From: Paulinella micropora | Taxonomy: Eukaryota > Cercozoa > Imbricatea > Euglyphida | Length of the DNA: 64,000 nt | NCBI GenBank assembly: GCA_009731375.1 | Contig: BJOX01000270.1 | Span: 345,237 to 409,236 of the forward strand | Reading direction: 5' to 3' | Part shown: one piece after another, positions 13,311-58,300 of the stretch | How positions within the stretch are numbered: the stretch's first letter is position 1 | Layout: each line of letters begins with the position of its first letter | Translations under genes and position numbers: made by a program | The notes under the pieces: model-generated | What the model was told of the DNA's origin: nothing | The model's input: only the letters and a program-made list of their open reading frames with translations | Databases searched by the model: none

Positions 13311-14265
13311 GTTAGTGGCAGTCAGTGGACATGTTGACAAAAACCTGCCACAGGTATAACAAGTCAAACAATTTGAAAGTATTTTTCAAGTATCACGAAA
13401 AGACTGAAGCTCGAAATATTTGAAAGTTGTGAAGTAGAAACAATCACATCCATTTTCCTCCACATTTAGCGACCGCGACAGCAAAAGCTCTCATCGAATG
13501 TTGTAGGAATGTAATTCATATCAGCTCAGTTCAATTTCTTCACAACTTCTCCATCTACAACTTCTATCTCAACGATTCGATTTGCGAGTGGCCTGGGCGA
13601 AGTTCTTTGGCGCAATTTTCTGTTCAGGCCGCGATCCCCATAGACGAACTTTGGTTATTATCTTGTACGCTCAGGATTAAACCAGCGAGCCCTGAACAGT
13701 GTTTTCATGCTCTCTACATGTTTATAATTATCATTGTTACTGTCTGGTTTCTTTCGTTTGCAGATTTTTAGCATCTTGCCCGCCCACAACTACTGTAATT
13801 CACCCAACGCAATCTTTTGGAAATGAAAGCACAACTTTGAGTTGCAATAGCGAGGTAATTAGCCTCTCAGAGACGATACCCTCCCTTACTCAAACCACCG
13901 TCGATGTATCGTAGTGTCATTTGTCGTCCGTTTGTGTAAATGTTCATGATATCTCCTCTATCCATGAGATAGAAATCGAAATATTTACCAGTAATGAATG
14001 TAATGAATGTAGTGAATGTAATGTATGTAATGTATGTAGTGTATGTAGTGTACGTAGTGTATGTAACTTATGTATGTATAATGTGTGTAATGTATGTAGT
14101 GTACGTATCTATGTATGTAATGTAAGAATGTATGAATTAAGTTGAATTATGAATGTATTGAATGTGTGCATGTACGTACGTATGTATGTATACATGTGTA
14201 TATATGAGCCCTTGTATGAGCTTTTGCAAGTACACACAATCACGTATGTATGTAGTATTTGACGA
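13311..14265. other. Upstream region of the ADA1-like gene
   Basis: 13340-13930 is unique sequence with no supported ORF. 13990-14160 is a degenerate (ATGTATGTA)n array. The start codon proposed for the ADA1-like gene is at 14266; an in-frame TGA lies just upstream (14260-14262). No promoter element could be identified. Confidence 0.4.
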
Positions 14266-46857
<32,592 letters not shown>

Positions 46858-47340
46858 CGCTGGTGCGGTTTGTAAAAATTATATTAGAATCAATGTATCA
46901 TGGACAGAAATTGATATGTTCGCTTGAGCTGAATTTGGCTGGCGACATGCATCTCATTTTTTGTCATTTTGATATAGTCAGTAGTAATTTCTGTAATGTT
47001 CAAAGCTTTCTGTAAACGCGAAGGTTGTGTACCGGTATGACTTTCTAGTACTGTGTCGTGATTAGTAATCGGTGATTTTAATGCCAAAATCCCACCTTCT
47101 TTCGTTCTCTTTCTCGAGTTCTTGCTATTAATACTTAAATCAAATAAGCGCAGCCTCAGTTCGGATGTCGCACCCGCAATTTTCAATGGTGACATTTGCG
47201 CTAAGGTTTTGGTTTTAATAATTCGTGCTATACCTCATCCGCGCTCCTGTGAGCTGCTTTTGCTTCCACAAGTTGTTTCAGGATGCCACCATCATCATTT
47301 TGGCTGGCGTCGGACAGAACAACTTCAACTTTTGCTTTTT
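46858..47340. other. Boundary region, no gene
   Basis: Right after the ADA1-like stop codon the sequence becomes non-repetitive and AT-richer. No ORF is supported. Confidence 0.5.
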
Positions 47341-48386
47341 TCACTCCGGTCTGCTCGTCAGACTTCTTAAGTAGTTGCCCATGGCAGTCACCAAGTCGTC
47401 CTTACATCGCGAGTCGGCCAGCGTAAACAGACGTAGTGCTTCCTTGTCGAAGTTAAGCAACTCTTGAACATTGCTGAGGGACGACTGCATGAATCCAGTT
47501 GGGAGTGCAGGAGGTAGCCCGTAAGTTGCCATTCTTGCTTCTGAAACGAAAAAGAAAGTGGTAGTACGAATTGCTACCTACTACTTTCTTCACGATGTAA
47601 AGAACAACACCAAGCCAGAAGTTTCACCATCGGAAAGAATTTCTTTGATGTGCTGGTGGCGCGCCGCAGTGGAAAGAAAATAAATCCAAGTACCTCACCA
47701 TTCAAAATAAATTCTTGTAAAAACAACATCCTGTCACCATCCATCTTGCCCTCCTTTAGTTCTACTCCCTCCTCAGAAAATCCCCAGGAACGTTGACTCA
47801 AGCCTGGAGCAGGGGGGCGAAAAGAACTGGAGACGTCTGGGTGCTCATAGATGACTCGTGACCTTACATTCAAAAAAAACAAATAAACCGCCAAAAGAAA
47901 GTCAGCAGTACAGGGTGTTAAGACCTTAATGGTTGTTGTGCTTTGATATACAGTCTTCACACGCAGCGAAAACAGATCATCAGCCAAGGCAAATAAAGTA
48001 GCCAGGTATTCCTTGCGTTCTGCAGAGCGTGGCATGACATGCATCAGGTCGGTTGGAAAGGCCGTGTGTTGCATCACAAGCGTGTCGGTAGGATTCTCCT
48101 CAGTTTGAGACCCAGCCGAAGCCTCTTGAGACTCAGAGGATGCAGAGCCACTTGCCGATGGCATTGGCTGCCTGGCAAATGATGTGACCGTGTGGCCTCC
48201 GTTGTCAGGGCCTGATGCGTTGGGGTCGTCCTCTGCTCCACCTCGAAAAAAAAGAAGAAAAAAAAAGTAGTGTCTGCATTTTCATTTTTTTTCAATGAAT
48301 TGACCTGCTAACCAACGGAAGAGACTAGCGTCTCGTACGCCTGGTTCTTGGACAGGCTGTTGGAGTTGAGAGGCATCGTCGGACAT
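47341..48386 (-). CDS. Intact three-exon gene of unknown function (274 aa)
   Basis: Minus-strand exons 48386-48305 (MSDDASQLQQPVQEPGVRDA, then SLFRWLA), 48241-47699 (GAEDDPNASGPDNGGH onward) and 47540-47341 (ARMATYGLPPALPTGF through RSLTSRPE, TAA). Both introns (48304-48242 and 47698-47541) have GT-AG ends, and both junctions complete a codon (Gly, then Glu). The total is 275 codons including the stop. The N-terminal third is acidic and Ser-rich; the rest looks globular and hydrophobic (LATLFALADDLFSLRVKTVY, FLLAVYLFFLNVRSRVIYEH). I recognise no domain. It lies inside the microsatellite-free block, on the same strand as the DUF7869 gene, so it is probably cargo or an accessory gene of that element. 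Confidence 0.65.
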
Positions 48387-48670
48387 ACTGCTCTCGAGTT
48401 GCTCGAAAATCCACAAGACGCCCCACAACCCCCTCCAAAAAAAAACACACTGGCTGACCAACCAGTGCCCCGGAAACGGCAGGAAAATGTGCAAAAGGTA
48501 AGCCAGCGGAATCACTATTTTGTAACGCGGAATCCGTATTTTTTGGATATATGCACAGATGCATTTTTTGGAGAAAAAAACGGTCGAAAGGACCGGTCTT
48601 CTTGGTTGTACATGCAACACAAAGGCATCATGAAGTATTGAACTCTTGATATGCATAGTCGTGAGGTAGG

Positions 48671-48723
48671 AACAGAACTTTGGTTCCAGTTATCCTCAGG
48701 ATTTTTAAAACCTAGCTCTGTTT
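48671..48723 (+). repeat. ~52-bp palindrome family, copy 1
   Basis: Outer AACAGA/TCTGTT and inner GGTTCC-AGTTATCC-TC-AGGATTTTT-AAAACC; the right inner arm has mutated. Same family as 13 further copies to 62940. Confidence 0.75.
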
Positions 48724-48924
48724 CGATCAACTGATCATTAACACCCCACTTGTTAATTTAAGGATTTTTAACCCAAGCATCAGAGCTATAGTATGCGCTC
48801 ATGCAAGGACTAAAATCCAGCAACTAGGTTGCATCTGTTTGCGGTGCCGATTTCAGTAGAACTATCGGCACCTCAAACAAACTGCGCAGCAAGAGTAATC
48901 TACGCCCATCAACAAGTCAGTGTT

Positions 48925-48974
48925 GTCTTCTTCGGACTTCTCTGTCACATTAGACCGAGAAGTCCGAAGACGAC
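48925..48974. repeat. Perfect-stem hairpin (18-bp arms)
   Basis: 48925-48942 (gtcttcttcggacttctc) pairs with 48957-48974 (gagaagtccgaagacgac), one mismatch, with a 14-nt loop. A smaller hairpin (ggtgccga/tcggcacc) lies at 48843-48872. Confidence 0.8.
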
Positions 48975-49201
48975 CAGCAATCAGCAACTTCATGTGAAGC
49001 TGAACAGTAGCACTTCCAAGAAGCTGAACAGTTGCGCGTAGTCATCGACGTTCCGGAGCCTCATCAGCGCTGGCTGAATTTATTCACAAGCAAGCTAGTG
49101 AATGGAACCAGCCAAGCTAGTAACGTTGTCATCAGGCGCAGAGTGTTTGCATTTCCAAGTCGCCAATAATCGCGCAACTTGGAATTGCAGAGAAACCAAC
49201 A

Positions 49202-49947
49202 AGAAGCAGTTCATCCTCAGAGAACCCAGCTTCTTGTAGCCTTTCATTCTTTCCCTATATACTAGGTTGAAATACTTAAAGCAAAAAGAATTGAACTTGT
49301 GGGTGCCCCAATGGAGAAAAAAAAAACTTCTGCAGGAAACAATATTGTTCAATAGCCGCATACTAGGTCACAAAGCAAGTGTGCTCTACAAAGTGTTTGG
49401 ACAATCTTTTGTCCAAAAACTAGGTAGAGTGCCAGCAAGAAACGTCGCCAAGATTGCTGCACCGACACATGTTGCAATTCAAGCTTAGAAGTACAACATC
49501 AAGCGATGCACAAGAAACAGTTCACCCGCAGAGAACCAAGCTTCTTACTTTATGGAATTCTCCTGCCTCTGCAACATTTAAATACATTTGATTTATGAAC
49601 ATGTACTTGTGGGTTCTTCACGTGGCACTTCCCCCGGGAAAAGTCGTAAAGCAGAAAACTTTGAATTTCCGATCTTTACTAATATAAAGATCGGCAATTC
49701 AAACGTCAGTAACAACCGATGTCATTGGTTACGAAAGCAAGGCTCACGCGCGTCTGAATCATTACGGAGCGAATGTGCCTTGCTAACGAGCATCGTCCCA
49801 GGCGGAGTACCAAGGGAACCAGGCGGTCTTAGAAGATATGAGCCTTGTGACCTTAGATTTGTTAAGTCAGGCTTAAGCCGGGTTAACCAATCCAAAATCA
49901 CCAGTAACTGAGGAAGCAGTCCATCCGCAGAGAACCAAGCTTCCTAT
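49202..49947 (+). repeat. Second repeat family, three forward copies
   Basis: 49202-49237, 49512-49547 and 49911-49947 share gaagcagtccatccgcagag, then aaccaagcttc, with small changes. The ends (GAAGC/GCTTC) are inverted repeats. Two copies in the opposite orientation lie at 62236-62267 and 62546-62580. Confidence 0.75.
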
Positions 49948-50125
49948 TTTTATTTTACTTGCTCGTGCAAGGTGGAAATGATTTTTCTGCAAGAATTTCT
50001 GCTTGTGGGATTTATTTTTCCAAAATTGACCTCGACAACGTGACCTATGACATGAGCTGCAATAGACTGTGAAGAAATTTTATTACCAGCCTCACATGCA
50101 AAGCAACATTATTGACCAGCACCGG

Positions 50126-50177
50126 ACACAACTGTGGTTCTACTTATCCGTAGGATTTTTAGTACCAAAGCCTGTTT
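50126..50177 (+). repeat. ~52-bp palindrome family, copy 2
   Basis: GGTTCTACTTATCCG, TAGGATTTTT, AGTACC core with ACACAA/TGTTT-like outer arms. Confidence 0.8.
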
Positions 50178-50463
50178 GCTTCCACTGAGTTTATTAAACA
50201 GTTACGTCGATGTAAATTTTCTTGATGTAGGATAAAGTGAAAACCGGTAGCTTGATCCCAGTGTTTTGAGAAAAGTTTCTGACCACATTGCTCAACATTG
50301 CACTTGCGGAGTCGACAGTTTACTGATTCATACTCTGAGCGATCATGACATCCAAACAAGACCCGCAATTCTTCATATGTAGTCGTGGTAGAGACCACAG
50401 ACAATGTTTCTAGTAAAAAACAAGCTGCATTAGTGACTTGGACCCTGAGCAACAAAAAAAAAA

Positions 50464-53400
50464 TCATAAGTCTTCACGTGTTGACCTCGCCCTCTTGCGT
50501 ACATTGCATTGCACGCTTGAAGAACTTGCAGACTCTGAGTTATCCTCGGCATCTGAGGAAGAGGGAGAAGTTACAGGTCGTTTTTTGTTTGATTTTCGAG
50601 TTGGATTTAGAGCTGGAGCCTGCTTGACAGCCTCCACGATGTGCAGGCCTGGAGTAGCCCGCAGTCTGATGTCGCTGGTGATGAGCCTGATGAGGTTTTG
50701 TCGAATCATGTTCCCTTTTGTGAGCAGGTCCGAAGATTTTCCCCAGTGCACTAACATCGGAGCTGCAAGTTGCTGCCCTTGAACCTGGTTATTTTCGTCG
50801 CTCCCGGCCAGAAATAGATTTTCATCGGGTGTGATCTTGAACCTCACGTCATTGTCCACATCTTGGCCCTGTGATCGCAGAGTTTCCATCAACCTCTGGT
50901 CCTTCTCCGTGATTTTTTCCTTTTTCTCACCGTACTTTCCTAGAAACACGTCCCCCTCCTCTCCGTACCAACGAACCCTCATCCATGTTGCACAACCCAG
51001 ACGGTCCTGGAAAATTTTCAGGATCTTGAACACGCACACAGGCTGCTGGGTTTTTCCTGACTCTTCTTCGACCGAGTACTCAACTCTAGCCAAGACCATG
51101 TCATTAGGCTTCAGGAAAGGTTGTCTCTTTTTCAAGGCTGCGGTGTTATCATCTCTTCTCTTCTCAGCTCCGTCTGTCGATCGACCTTGGTTAGGGAAGC
51201 GGATATCGAATTTCTCGAGCGGAGTGATGTCTCCAAGGTGGGCGTCCTGGGCTGTGACTCGGTTTGAATTTCGACTTGCAGTCGCCAACTGGTTTCGATT
51301 GACTGGCAGGAATGAAACCTGCGGCAAGTTGGAGTCAGGTGCACCACCTACAGAGGTCTTCGCTTCCCTTGCAAACCCAACACCTTCTAATAGTACATCC
51401 TGCTGGTCGGTTGTAGAAGGACCATCGAATTCAATTGCCTGCTCGTTTGAATCAATCATCTCTACAGCATCAAAAGAAATTGCAGCGTCTTCAGTTAAAT
51501 TACTTCCAGTGACGGAATTGGAGGTAATCTCAGGCTGCTCTTGCACGTCTCTTCCTCCTGCCTGTGCATTGCTTGCGTTTGGTGGTTCTTGCTGCTGAGA
51601 TTCCTGCTGTAGAAAAGCACACCAGCATGTTTGTGCATTGAAGAGCAACACCAGAGATGTTATAAGTGGCACATGGAGGAAGTAAACAATTTTGTACTGT
51701 TTTGCAAACAAACTCAAGGTGGTGAGTGCTTCAATGTTGAGACATGAAGCTGCAGATTGTTGCATGCAAGAGGACTCTTACCTGGTGCTCAGGCACTTCT
51801 CTATGGGCTTGCAGAAAAGTGTGGTAAAAACCCCAGGTTTCAGGTCCTACAATTTCTTCTTGCAACGCCAAATCTCGAGTGCATACACTGCTCTTGACAT
51901 GCGCAGCCAAGTTTGCGGCAGCAGTCTGCTTTTGTCGGCGAGCAAGGTTTCTCGTTTCGTTGTCCTGTCTGTTGCTGATGATGACGTCGCGTTGCGCAGA
52001 GGCAAGCTTGACACAAAGCTCACAATCTGACTCTTGCAAAGCGGCTTGATGAGCGCGAACCTTTTTCCATGAGCGCAGGGTGTCCTCGGTCGGTAGGCGG
52101 ATTAAAGGTCGCCGGCCACCTTGTCCTGCAGACCACTCTCCTGCATCGGAAGTGTCCGACGAGTAGCTTGGTGTTGGACTGCTGTCATCAATCTCCGATT
52201 CATCCACAGGAACCTTAAGGAAAGATTCAAGACCTAGGATGATCTTGTCCAGCTCAGTGATATTGAAGAGAGACACTGCGGGGACAAAAAACAAAGTTTC
52301 TGGAAGCTGAAGCCGTAGTGGCGTTTGGCTGGGAATCCAATTCTCCATGCGGATCCACTCTTTTGTTGCAAGCAGACTCCACCTTCTTCGTCCAGAAGTT
52401 GGATATCAAACAGGAACCCATGAACATCGCGAGACCCGCAAAAGGTATCCTTGTTGAAGGCTTGCGGTTCATCGTAGAAACGCTTAAAGTTCACAATCCA
52501 GTTGCGTTTCAGCACGCAGACATGAATAACCTCGTTTTCCATTCCCAATTTGCAAGCTTTCGCCAGCTCAGGAAATGTGTGCGCAGGGTTTGCCCACAGG
52601 TAGTGGGTGATATTGGAAAACTTTGAGTCCACGTCCGCGTGGGTATGACCAACAGGGAGGAAACTGGCTTCGACTTGCTTGAACAAGGTGCATTCTACCA
52701 AAGAGGCGGCCCATGCGAAGAAAACATGAGTCTTGTTGTCAGCGTTGGTATTGTCCATCTGGATGAAGAGCTTGGGTGCAAGCTTGCCATCTGGGGTTTT
52801 GGGAAGAAATTGAAAAAAGTCCATCAGCAAAGTGATAGTGGTGTCGACAGTGTGCGGCACATCTGCCGGAGCGACGTAACAACACGTGCCAACACCGTGG
52901 ATCAACATGGCAATGACCCTTGCCTGCGTCGTGGCTGCTGCGTTGTCCCGATCTCGAACTCCATTGGCAAAAGGATAGGCGGTCTTAGCTTGGTCCATTC
53001 CATCAATCGCGACGCTTGCGTAGAGGCGAGGTTGTTCACGAGCCAACTTGACGTGATTAGCATAGACCGCTCGTTCCTCCCTGACCTCGCTGAAGTGCGA
53101 AGCCCTTCTTCGACGAACAGCATGCAGTTCCTCTTTCGTTTTGGCGGCCATCAAAGCTGTAAAAGATTCAGTGCATTCCTTGCACTTACCAACCGGGGGA
53201 TCTTTTCTGATGACAAGATCTTCAAACTTGGAGCGTTTGTTTAGCGAGCCTGTCCAAATTTTCAGGAATGTAGACTCGGTCTTGTCCCAATCAATGTGAG
53301 AAGCAGGATATTCGATCTTGGCCCCATGAATGGCAGCTTCCCAGTAGGTTTTTTTTCTCTGGTAAGGCAAGTAGGTGAACTTGGAAGCAGGATCTTTTCC

Positions 53401-54710
53401 CCCAAGGTCTTTCTGCGCAAAACATATTGGCAACTACGAAGAGGAGGCAATGAAATATAAAAAGAGGAGGGCAACAGAACCTAGGTTCCAATTATCCGTA
53501 GGATTTTTGGAACCGAGTTGTGTTTGCTTGCGCAACGAGGAAAATAGAAAAACGACAGCATGAATTTACACATGTTACAATAAAACAAAGAAATGAGGAC
53601 GCCAGCAAGACCTTGAGGTTGTTGAGGTATTTTTCAAAGTAGCATCGCTTGAAACCACCTCGGTCTACATCGATGTCTGAGCGGAGAAGCCGACGCTGGT
53701 TGGGATCTCGGTCGCTGATGGATCGAAAGACTGCCCAACGATGGTAGCTCAAGCCGTATATGCGGCGGACACAAGCCTCACAAAAAGGAAATTGTGCCAC
53801 AAGAATGGTTTGCAAATGATCAACTTCCGCTTTTGAGTTGCGGTTATTGCGCATCAAGTCAAGAATGACCTCGCTCTGGTAGGACCTGTTCAAAGTCCAG
53901 AAACGCAGACTTTTCAAAGCGAGACGATTAATAAGCTGAGGGGTTTGGTCTCCTTCCAAACCAAGACAACAGTGCTTGACAGAAGATAAACTTTGCTGCC
54001 ACTGAGATTCCAACACTTGCTTCGGCAGCCTAAGGGTTGCAGAGAAAATCAAAAAACAACTGTATGAAACTTTCTTACTCCAAACTGAACAGAATGATGT
54101 TGGAGATTCTCTATGCAAAAGGGCTTGAAAATATACGATGGGTTCTTAACACAACAATGTTCCAAAAATCCTGCGGATAACTGGAACCAAACACGTGTTG
54201 GTGCTTTTGTAGGTTTTCCACAAGCAAAATGTTTTCCTTTTTGGTGCACAGGCGAAAAACAAGGCTGACAGTCTGCAAACGTCATGTGTGACCTCTTGTG
54301 ACGTCGTCGACTGGACTCCTGGTCGCTTTGCTCAGCACCAGAGTCACTTGCAGAAACGTTGCCTTGGTCCTGCTGGGCAAGTTCTTCACCGTACAAAGCT
54401 TGCAACATGTGCTGATAATCTTCAAGGCTGTCAACCTTGACGTCGTCCACGTGACTGCATGAATGTGTATGCATGTGTTTCCCGATGTCGTTCACACTGA
54501 GTTTTCATGTTGGTGTTTTCGACGAGCAGCTGAAGCAGAGGTTCTCTTGACTTCTGCACCTTGACCTCGATCTCGATGACTTTGATAATGTCGTCTAGAG
54601 CTAGAAACATATGCTTGCGACTTCCTGTCGTGCAAGGAGTTGACAACAGCAGTGGTGGAACTAGCCAAGACACCCAGCGGCAGAGGTTGAGCGATGGCTT
54701 TGTTCTGCAT
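50464..54710 (-). CDS. DUF7869 (DDE-like) protein of a mobile element
   Basis: Exons 2-5 are phase-consistent: 54029-53612, 53412-52359, 52275-51782 and 51606-50464 (stop). Exon 3 carries the core. Asp residues sit in VAIDGMDQAK (about 53013-52985), LFIQMDNTNADNK (about 52763-52730) and LPVGHTHADVDSKF (about 52660-52620), in the order and context of DUF7869 proteins, whose RNase-H-like DDE arrangement suggests a transposase. Exon 2 has a CEACVRRIYGLSYHRW motif like the Cys-rich N-terminal part of that family. Exon 5 has a small folded segment (MVLARVEYSVEEE, MRVRWYGEEGDVFLGKYGE), possibly SH3/BAH-like, then a basic tail (KRARS). Exon 1 (about 54710-54215; DDVKVDSLEDYQHMLQALYG) is certain as coding but its start and an internal frame change near 54495 are unresolved. 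Introns contain palindrome-family copies. Confidence 0.65.
53472..53525 (+). repeat. ~52-bp palindrome family, copy 3 (intronic)
   Basis: Lies in the intron 53413-53611 of the DUF7869 gene. AACAGA, GGTTCCAATTATCCG, TAGGATTTTTGGAACC, GTTGTGTT. Confidence 0.85.
54147..54200 (-). repeat. ~52-bp palindrome family, copy 4 (intronic)
   Basis: Reverse orientation, in the presumed intron between exons 1 and 2 of the DUF7869 gene: AACACAAC, TTCCAAAAATCC, GGATAACTGGAACC, TGTT. Confidence 0.8.
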
Positions 54711-54756
54711 GTGAAAAGGCTACGGTAACCGAGGTGGTGTTCTCGGCGGAAATATC

Positions 54757-54812
54757 AAACACAACTTTGGTTCTACGAATCCTCAGGATTCCTGGAACCA
54801 AGGTCTGTGTCT
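54757..54812 (+). repeat. ~52-bp palindrome family, copy 5
   Basis: AACACAAC, GGTTCTACGAATCC, TCAGGATTCCTGGAACC, GTCTGTGT. It lies just upstream of the DUF7869 gene. Confidence 0.8.
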
Positions 54813-55282
54813 AGTGGGTTTGCAACCAGACCCAAAATGAACCAGATTCAAAGTGCCCAAATTCTGAACTTCAGCTCGACAATGTGCCATTGGGTCCTGT
54901 CAGGCCTACCGTTTGATTCCTCTCAGTGCAAATTGGTAAGACAAGTGAACATGCAAGCGAAATTAGCAAAACATTTGGTCAGACAAGCAATTCGGCAAAG
55001 ACTTAAATGAAAAAGCCAACGCTTTAGTCAGCAATGGCACGCACCCAAACCAGTTTGACAGGCTGTCCCACTTCATAAATCAAGTTTTTACCAAGCACCA
55101 AAGTGCTGAAGGCCTGTGGTGCAAACCTCAGACCAGAAGCTTAGGCTACGGGTGGAGACATAACAAGGCTACACGCAAGACGAGAGGAGGTGCTCCGGGA
55201 AGGGGGAGAAAGCCCACCCCGAGGGGTATAGGTATCGCACGCAGCAAAGGGCTTACCGTGACAGGGACACTCCAAGTAGAGG

Positions 55283-55336
55283 TAACACAACTTCGTTCCA
55301 GGAATCCTACAGATAAGTAGAACCGATGTTGTGTTA
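55283..55336 (-). repeat. ~52-bp palindrome family, copy 6
   Basis: AACACAAC, GTTCCAGGAATCC, TACAGATAAGTAGAACC, GTTGTGTT. It ends three bases before the ATG at 55339 of the ParB-methyltransferase gene. Confidence 0.85.
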
Positions 55337-55338
55337 GG

Positions 55339-58300
55339 ATGATCCGTCTCAAGACTACAGCCAAGCGACCCTTTGCACTATGCCGATCGGTTTCTATCCC
55401 CCACGTAAACCAGACTGTGCCGGAAACGATGTTTTTCCTCCTGCCCAAAGGGCAGAAACCTGGGAAGAAAAAAATTTCCTCCACAAACAAGGAGTATGAG
55501 CAGATGCTGCAAGATCCCGAGGACCAACATGTCCTTCTCAAGCACGAAGGAGAGTGGTTCCCACCTACTTCTTCTTTTTTGCACAAAAAACTTTTTTTTT
55601 TCGTGCATTTTGCTGCCGTCGGAAGTTTTTGTGTTTAGAAGTCTTGTTGCTTTGATGCTTTTCTTCATTCGTTTTCCCCTTGGTTCATAACAGGTACAAG
55701 TTCTCATGGAAAGATTTTGTCGCTCCCGTGCCGAAATGGTATTCTCTGTGCGTAAAGGATGTTAATCTCGAGCTGATTCTGGTCTGATTTCTTCATGTTG
55801 TGATGCTTGTTTTTGTAAGTTTTGATGGGAAGCATGTATGGAGGAAGCAACACAACATTTTCTTTTGTCATTTTTACTTTGAAATTTGTTAAAGTGTTTA
55901 CATTTTCATCAACGCAATGCTGTTCTACTTATCTGTAGGATTTTTGGAACATAGTTGTGTAAAAAATTTCTTTTCCTTGCTGTGTTTATCGACCTCAATT
56001 ACTTCATCATTTCATAAATTTAAAAAACACAAGTTTTTTATTTCGGCAGATGCTTACTTGCTTCTCGGTTCTGTGGCAATTGAACCTTCAAGAATATCAA
56101 GAAGCGGGCGTTGACTCTGCCATGCTTGCCGATCAGCTCTACAACATGCTCGATTCCTTCAAGGTTAATGATGGTTTCAAGACTACGCCTGGGAAAGGGT
56201 TCCGTATGCCATGGTACCATCACACAATTCGATTCGTTTTTTGTCCCTCGTCATTTTGTCTGCAGCACAACTTGCTTCCAAAAATCCGTCAGATAACTGG
56301 AACCAGATGTCTGTTTGGTTAGGAACAAAGACAAGACAAATTTCTTGTACAAAAAGGCCATCGAAAAGAATCTGACAAATCCGTTTCCTGCCATCAAAAA
56401 TCTCCCAATCGTTTCTTGCATCACAAAAAAAGGGAAGGCAACGGAAGATCTTATTCCCACTGGCGTTTTCTCGTGGGTGACGGAAGAAATGGGAACGAAA
56501 CCCTCAACAAGCAGTTCCTCAACTGCAGGCTCGTCTACTTCGAGCCTGTCACGCTCCAGTTCAACGAGTTCCGCAGCATCATCGCCGAAAAATCCCAGTA
56601 TAACTCAGACATTTTTTGGGTCCCCTTCGAACCAAACCAAGGTGGTTGCTTCACCGACAGCAAGTAGGGTCCAGTCCCCTTCTTCTCTTGTCCTGGGCAG
56701 CAACACTGCACCTGTTCCTATGATTGTTGTTGCCGAAAACGAAGACACGCAAGAAACTCCTGTCGTTCACGACCAAGCAGCCGACACCAAAAGTAAGCAA
56801 ACAAGCATGGAAGTTGAACAGGAAGAATTAGAAGAACCCGACGAAGAGAGCGTTGAAGAAGAGGGTGAACCGACTGAGCAACAAGAAGATAAACATGATA
56901 AGCCAGAGGAACAGGAAGGGGAACAAGGCGAGGAACAAAAACCTTCTGCACCGTTGGAGGAAGAAGAAGAGGAAAAAGGCAAGGAAAAAATCCTCGCTTG
57001 AAGCGCAAAAAGATCTGGCAAGGGAGTTCACCCTGCAAACAAAACAATCAAGAAGAGGCTGCAGACTTCAAGTGCACGTGCAAGATCTTTGGCGTCCCGT
57101 GCTGACGAACGCGACAACCGAGATACAATAGCTGTGAATATCCAACAGAAGACCATCCAGTCTGAGCGCAAGCAGGGTGAATCCCTCACCGAATTGGAGA
57201 AAACGTATCTCAGAATTCGCATGAAGCACGAGGTTGGAAAGTTCGAGATCTTCTACAAGCGTCTTTTCAGAGCAAGTCCCTCTTGGCAGACTCGACCGCT
57301 GAACACCAACCAAGTCAAAAGCCTTGTGGGCAAGATCAAGGAAAACCGTTTCGAGAACCTGCCGCCTGCTTATGTTTATCCAGTGATGTTGACGGCCAAA
57401 GGCAAACAAAGTATTGGGTTAATCGACGAGGATAAGTTTGTTCAACCGTTCTGGAATGACCCGTTGAATTACACGCAATTCTTCACTATTCAACAGTTCC
57501 AGGAGGCCACCGCTGGTCTCATCCCTGAGCGCAAGGTCACGGAGAACACTCAGTCGGCTTGGCCTACGGACGAAGTCAAGAGGACTTACTCGAACGCGAA
57601 GCACCAAGATGTCTACTACTTGGTGCTTGGAGGAAACCATGGAATCGCCGCACTCAAGGAGGCTCTGGCTACAGACCCCAAATTGGCTCACCCGCTTTTG
57701 TGCTTCAAGTCTTGCCTTGTGTACGTCAACTTGACCAAGCTGGATGCCCATGTCGTGGGCAGCATAAATCAGAAGGCGGCCATGCATCACTGGAAAGAGG
57801 ACGATTTTGCTACGGTCAGTCCCTTTTTCCTTTTCCGCAACACAATGTCGGTTCCAATTATCCGACGGATTTTTGGAACAAGCTTCTGTTTGATTTTTGT
57901 TGGTCCAGCCACCAATTCAATTTGTGAATTTTGTCAACACACCTTGGTTCCAAAAATCCGTCAGATAAATGGAACCGGTCCTGTGTTCGCTTTTTTACTT
58001 GCTTTCTCTTGTTTGATGGCGTTGCAGCATAGGTTGAAGGAGGAAATAACCTGTTTTTGGTTGCTGGATTGCTTCTAGGTCCTGAAGTTGCGTTCTGAGC
58101 TGTTGGACTTGGTTCCCAAAGACGAAAAAGACAAAGACGTGTACTTGAGGTCGTTGGTGGGAAACAATACCATCTATGGCAGAGCCAACATGTTGAACGA
58201 AGAAAAGCGCTGGAACATCCTTCTCATCGCCAGAGTAGTCACTCGCGCTTGGCCTGGTGAAGAAGCCTTCAAGGCTGCTGCCAAGGACAGCCAAGCGGAC

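Larger units (their letters stand above)
48387..50463. other. Spacer rich in short palindromes and repeats
   Basis: No gene supported. It holds palindrome-family copies at 48671-48723 and 50126-50177, three copies of the second repeat family (49202-49237, 49512-49547, 49911-49947), hairpins at 48843-48872 and 48925-48974, and a short hairpin near 49670-49693. The dense secondary structure resembles the subterminal region of a mobile element. Confidence 0.55.
54711..55338. promoter_or_regulatory. Divergent intergenic region
   Basis: Separates the minus-strand DUF7869 gene from the plus-strand ParB-methyltransferase gene and so should hold both promoters. Palindrome copies lie near each edge (54757-54812, forward; 55283-55336, reverse), facing each other. 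No TATA box or other core element was identified. Confidence 0.35.

Noticed and set aside
52276-52358. A frameshift in the DUF7869 gene
   Set aside because: The frame change is explained by an 83-bp GT-AG intron that joins GGVCLQQK to MSLFNITELD in phase.
56999-57001. TGA read as an amino acid (reassigned stop or selenocysteine)
   Set aside because: Other genes in the window end in TGA, TAA or TAG normally, no SECIS-like structure was found, and the gene has other lesions.
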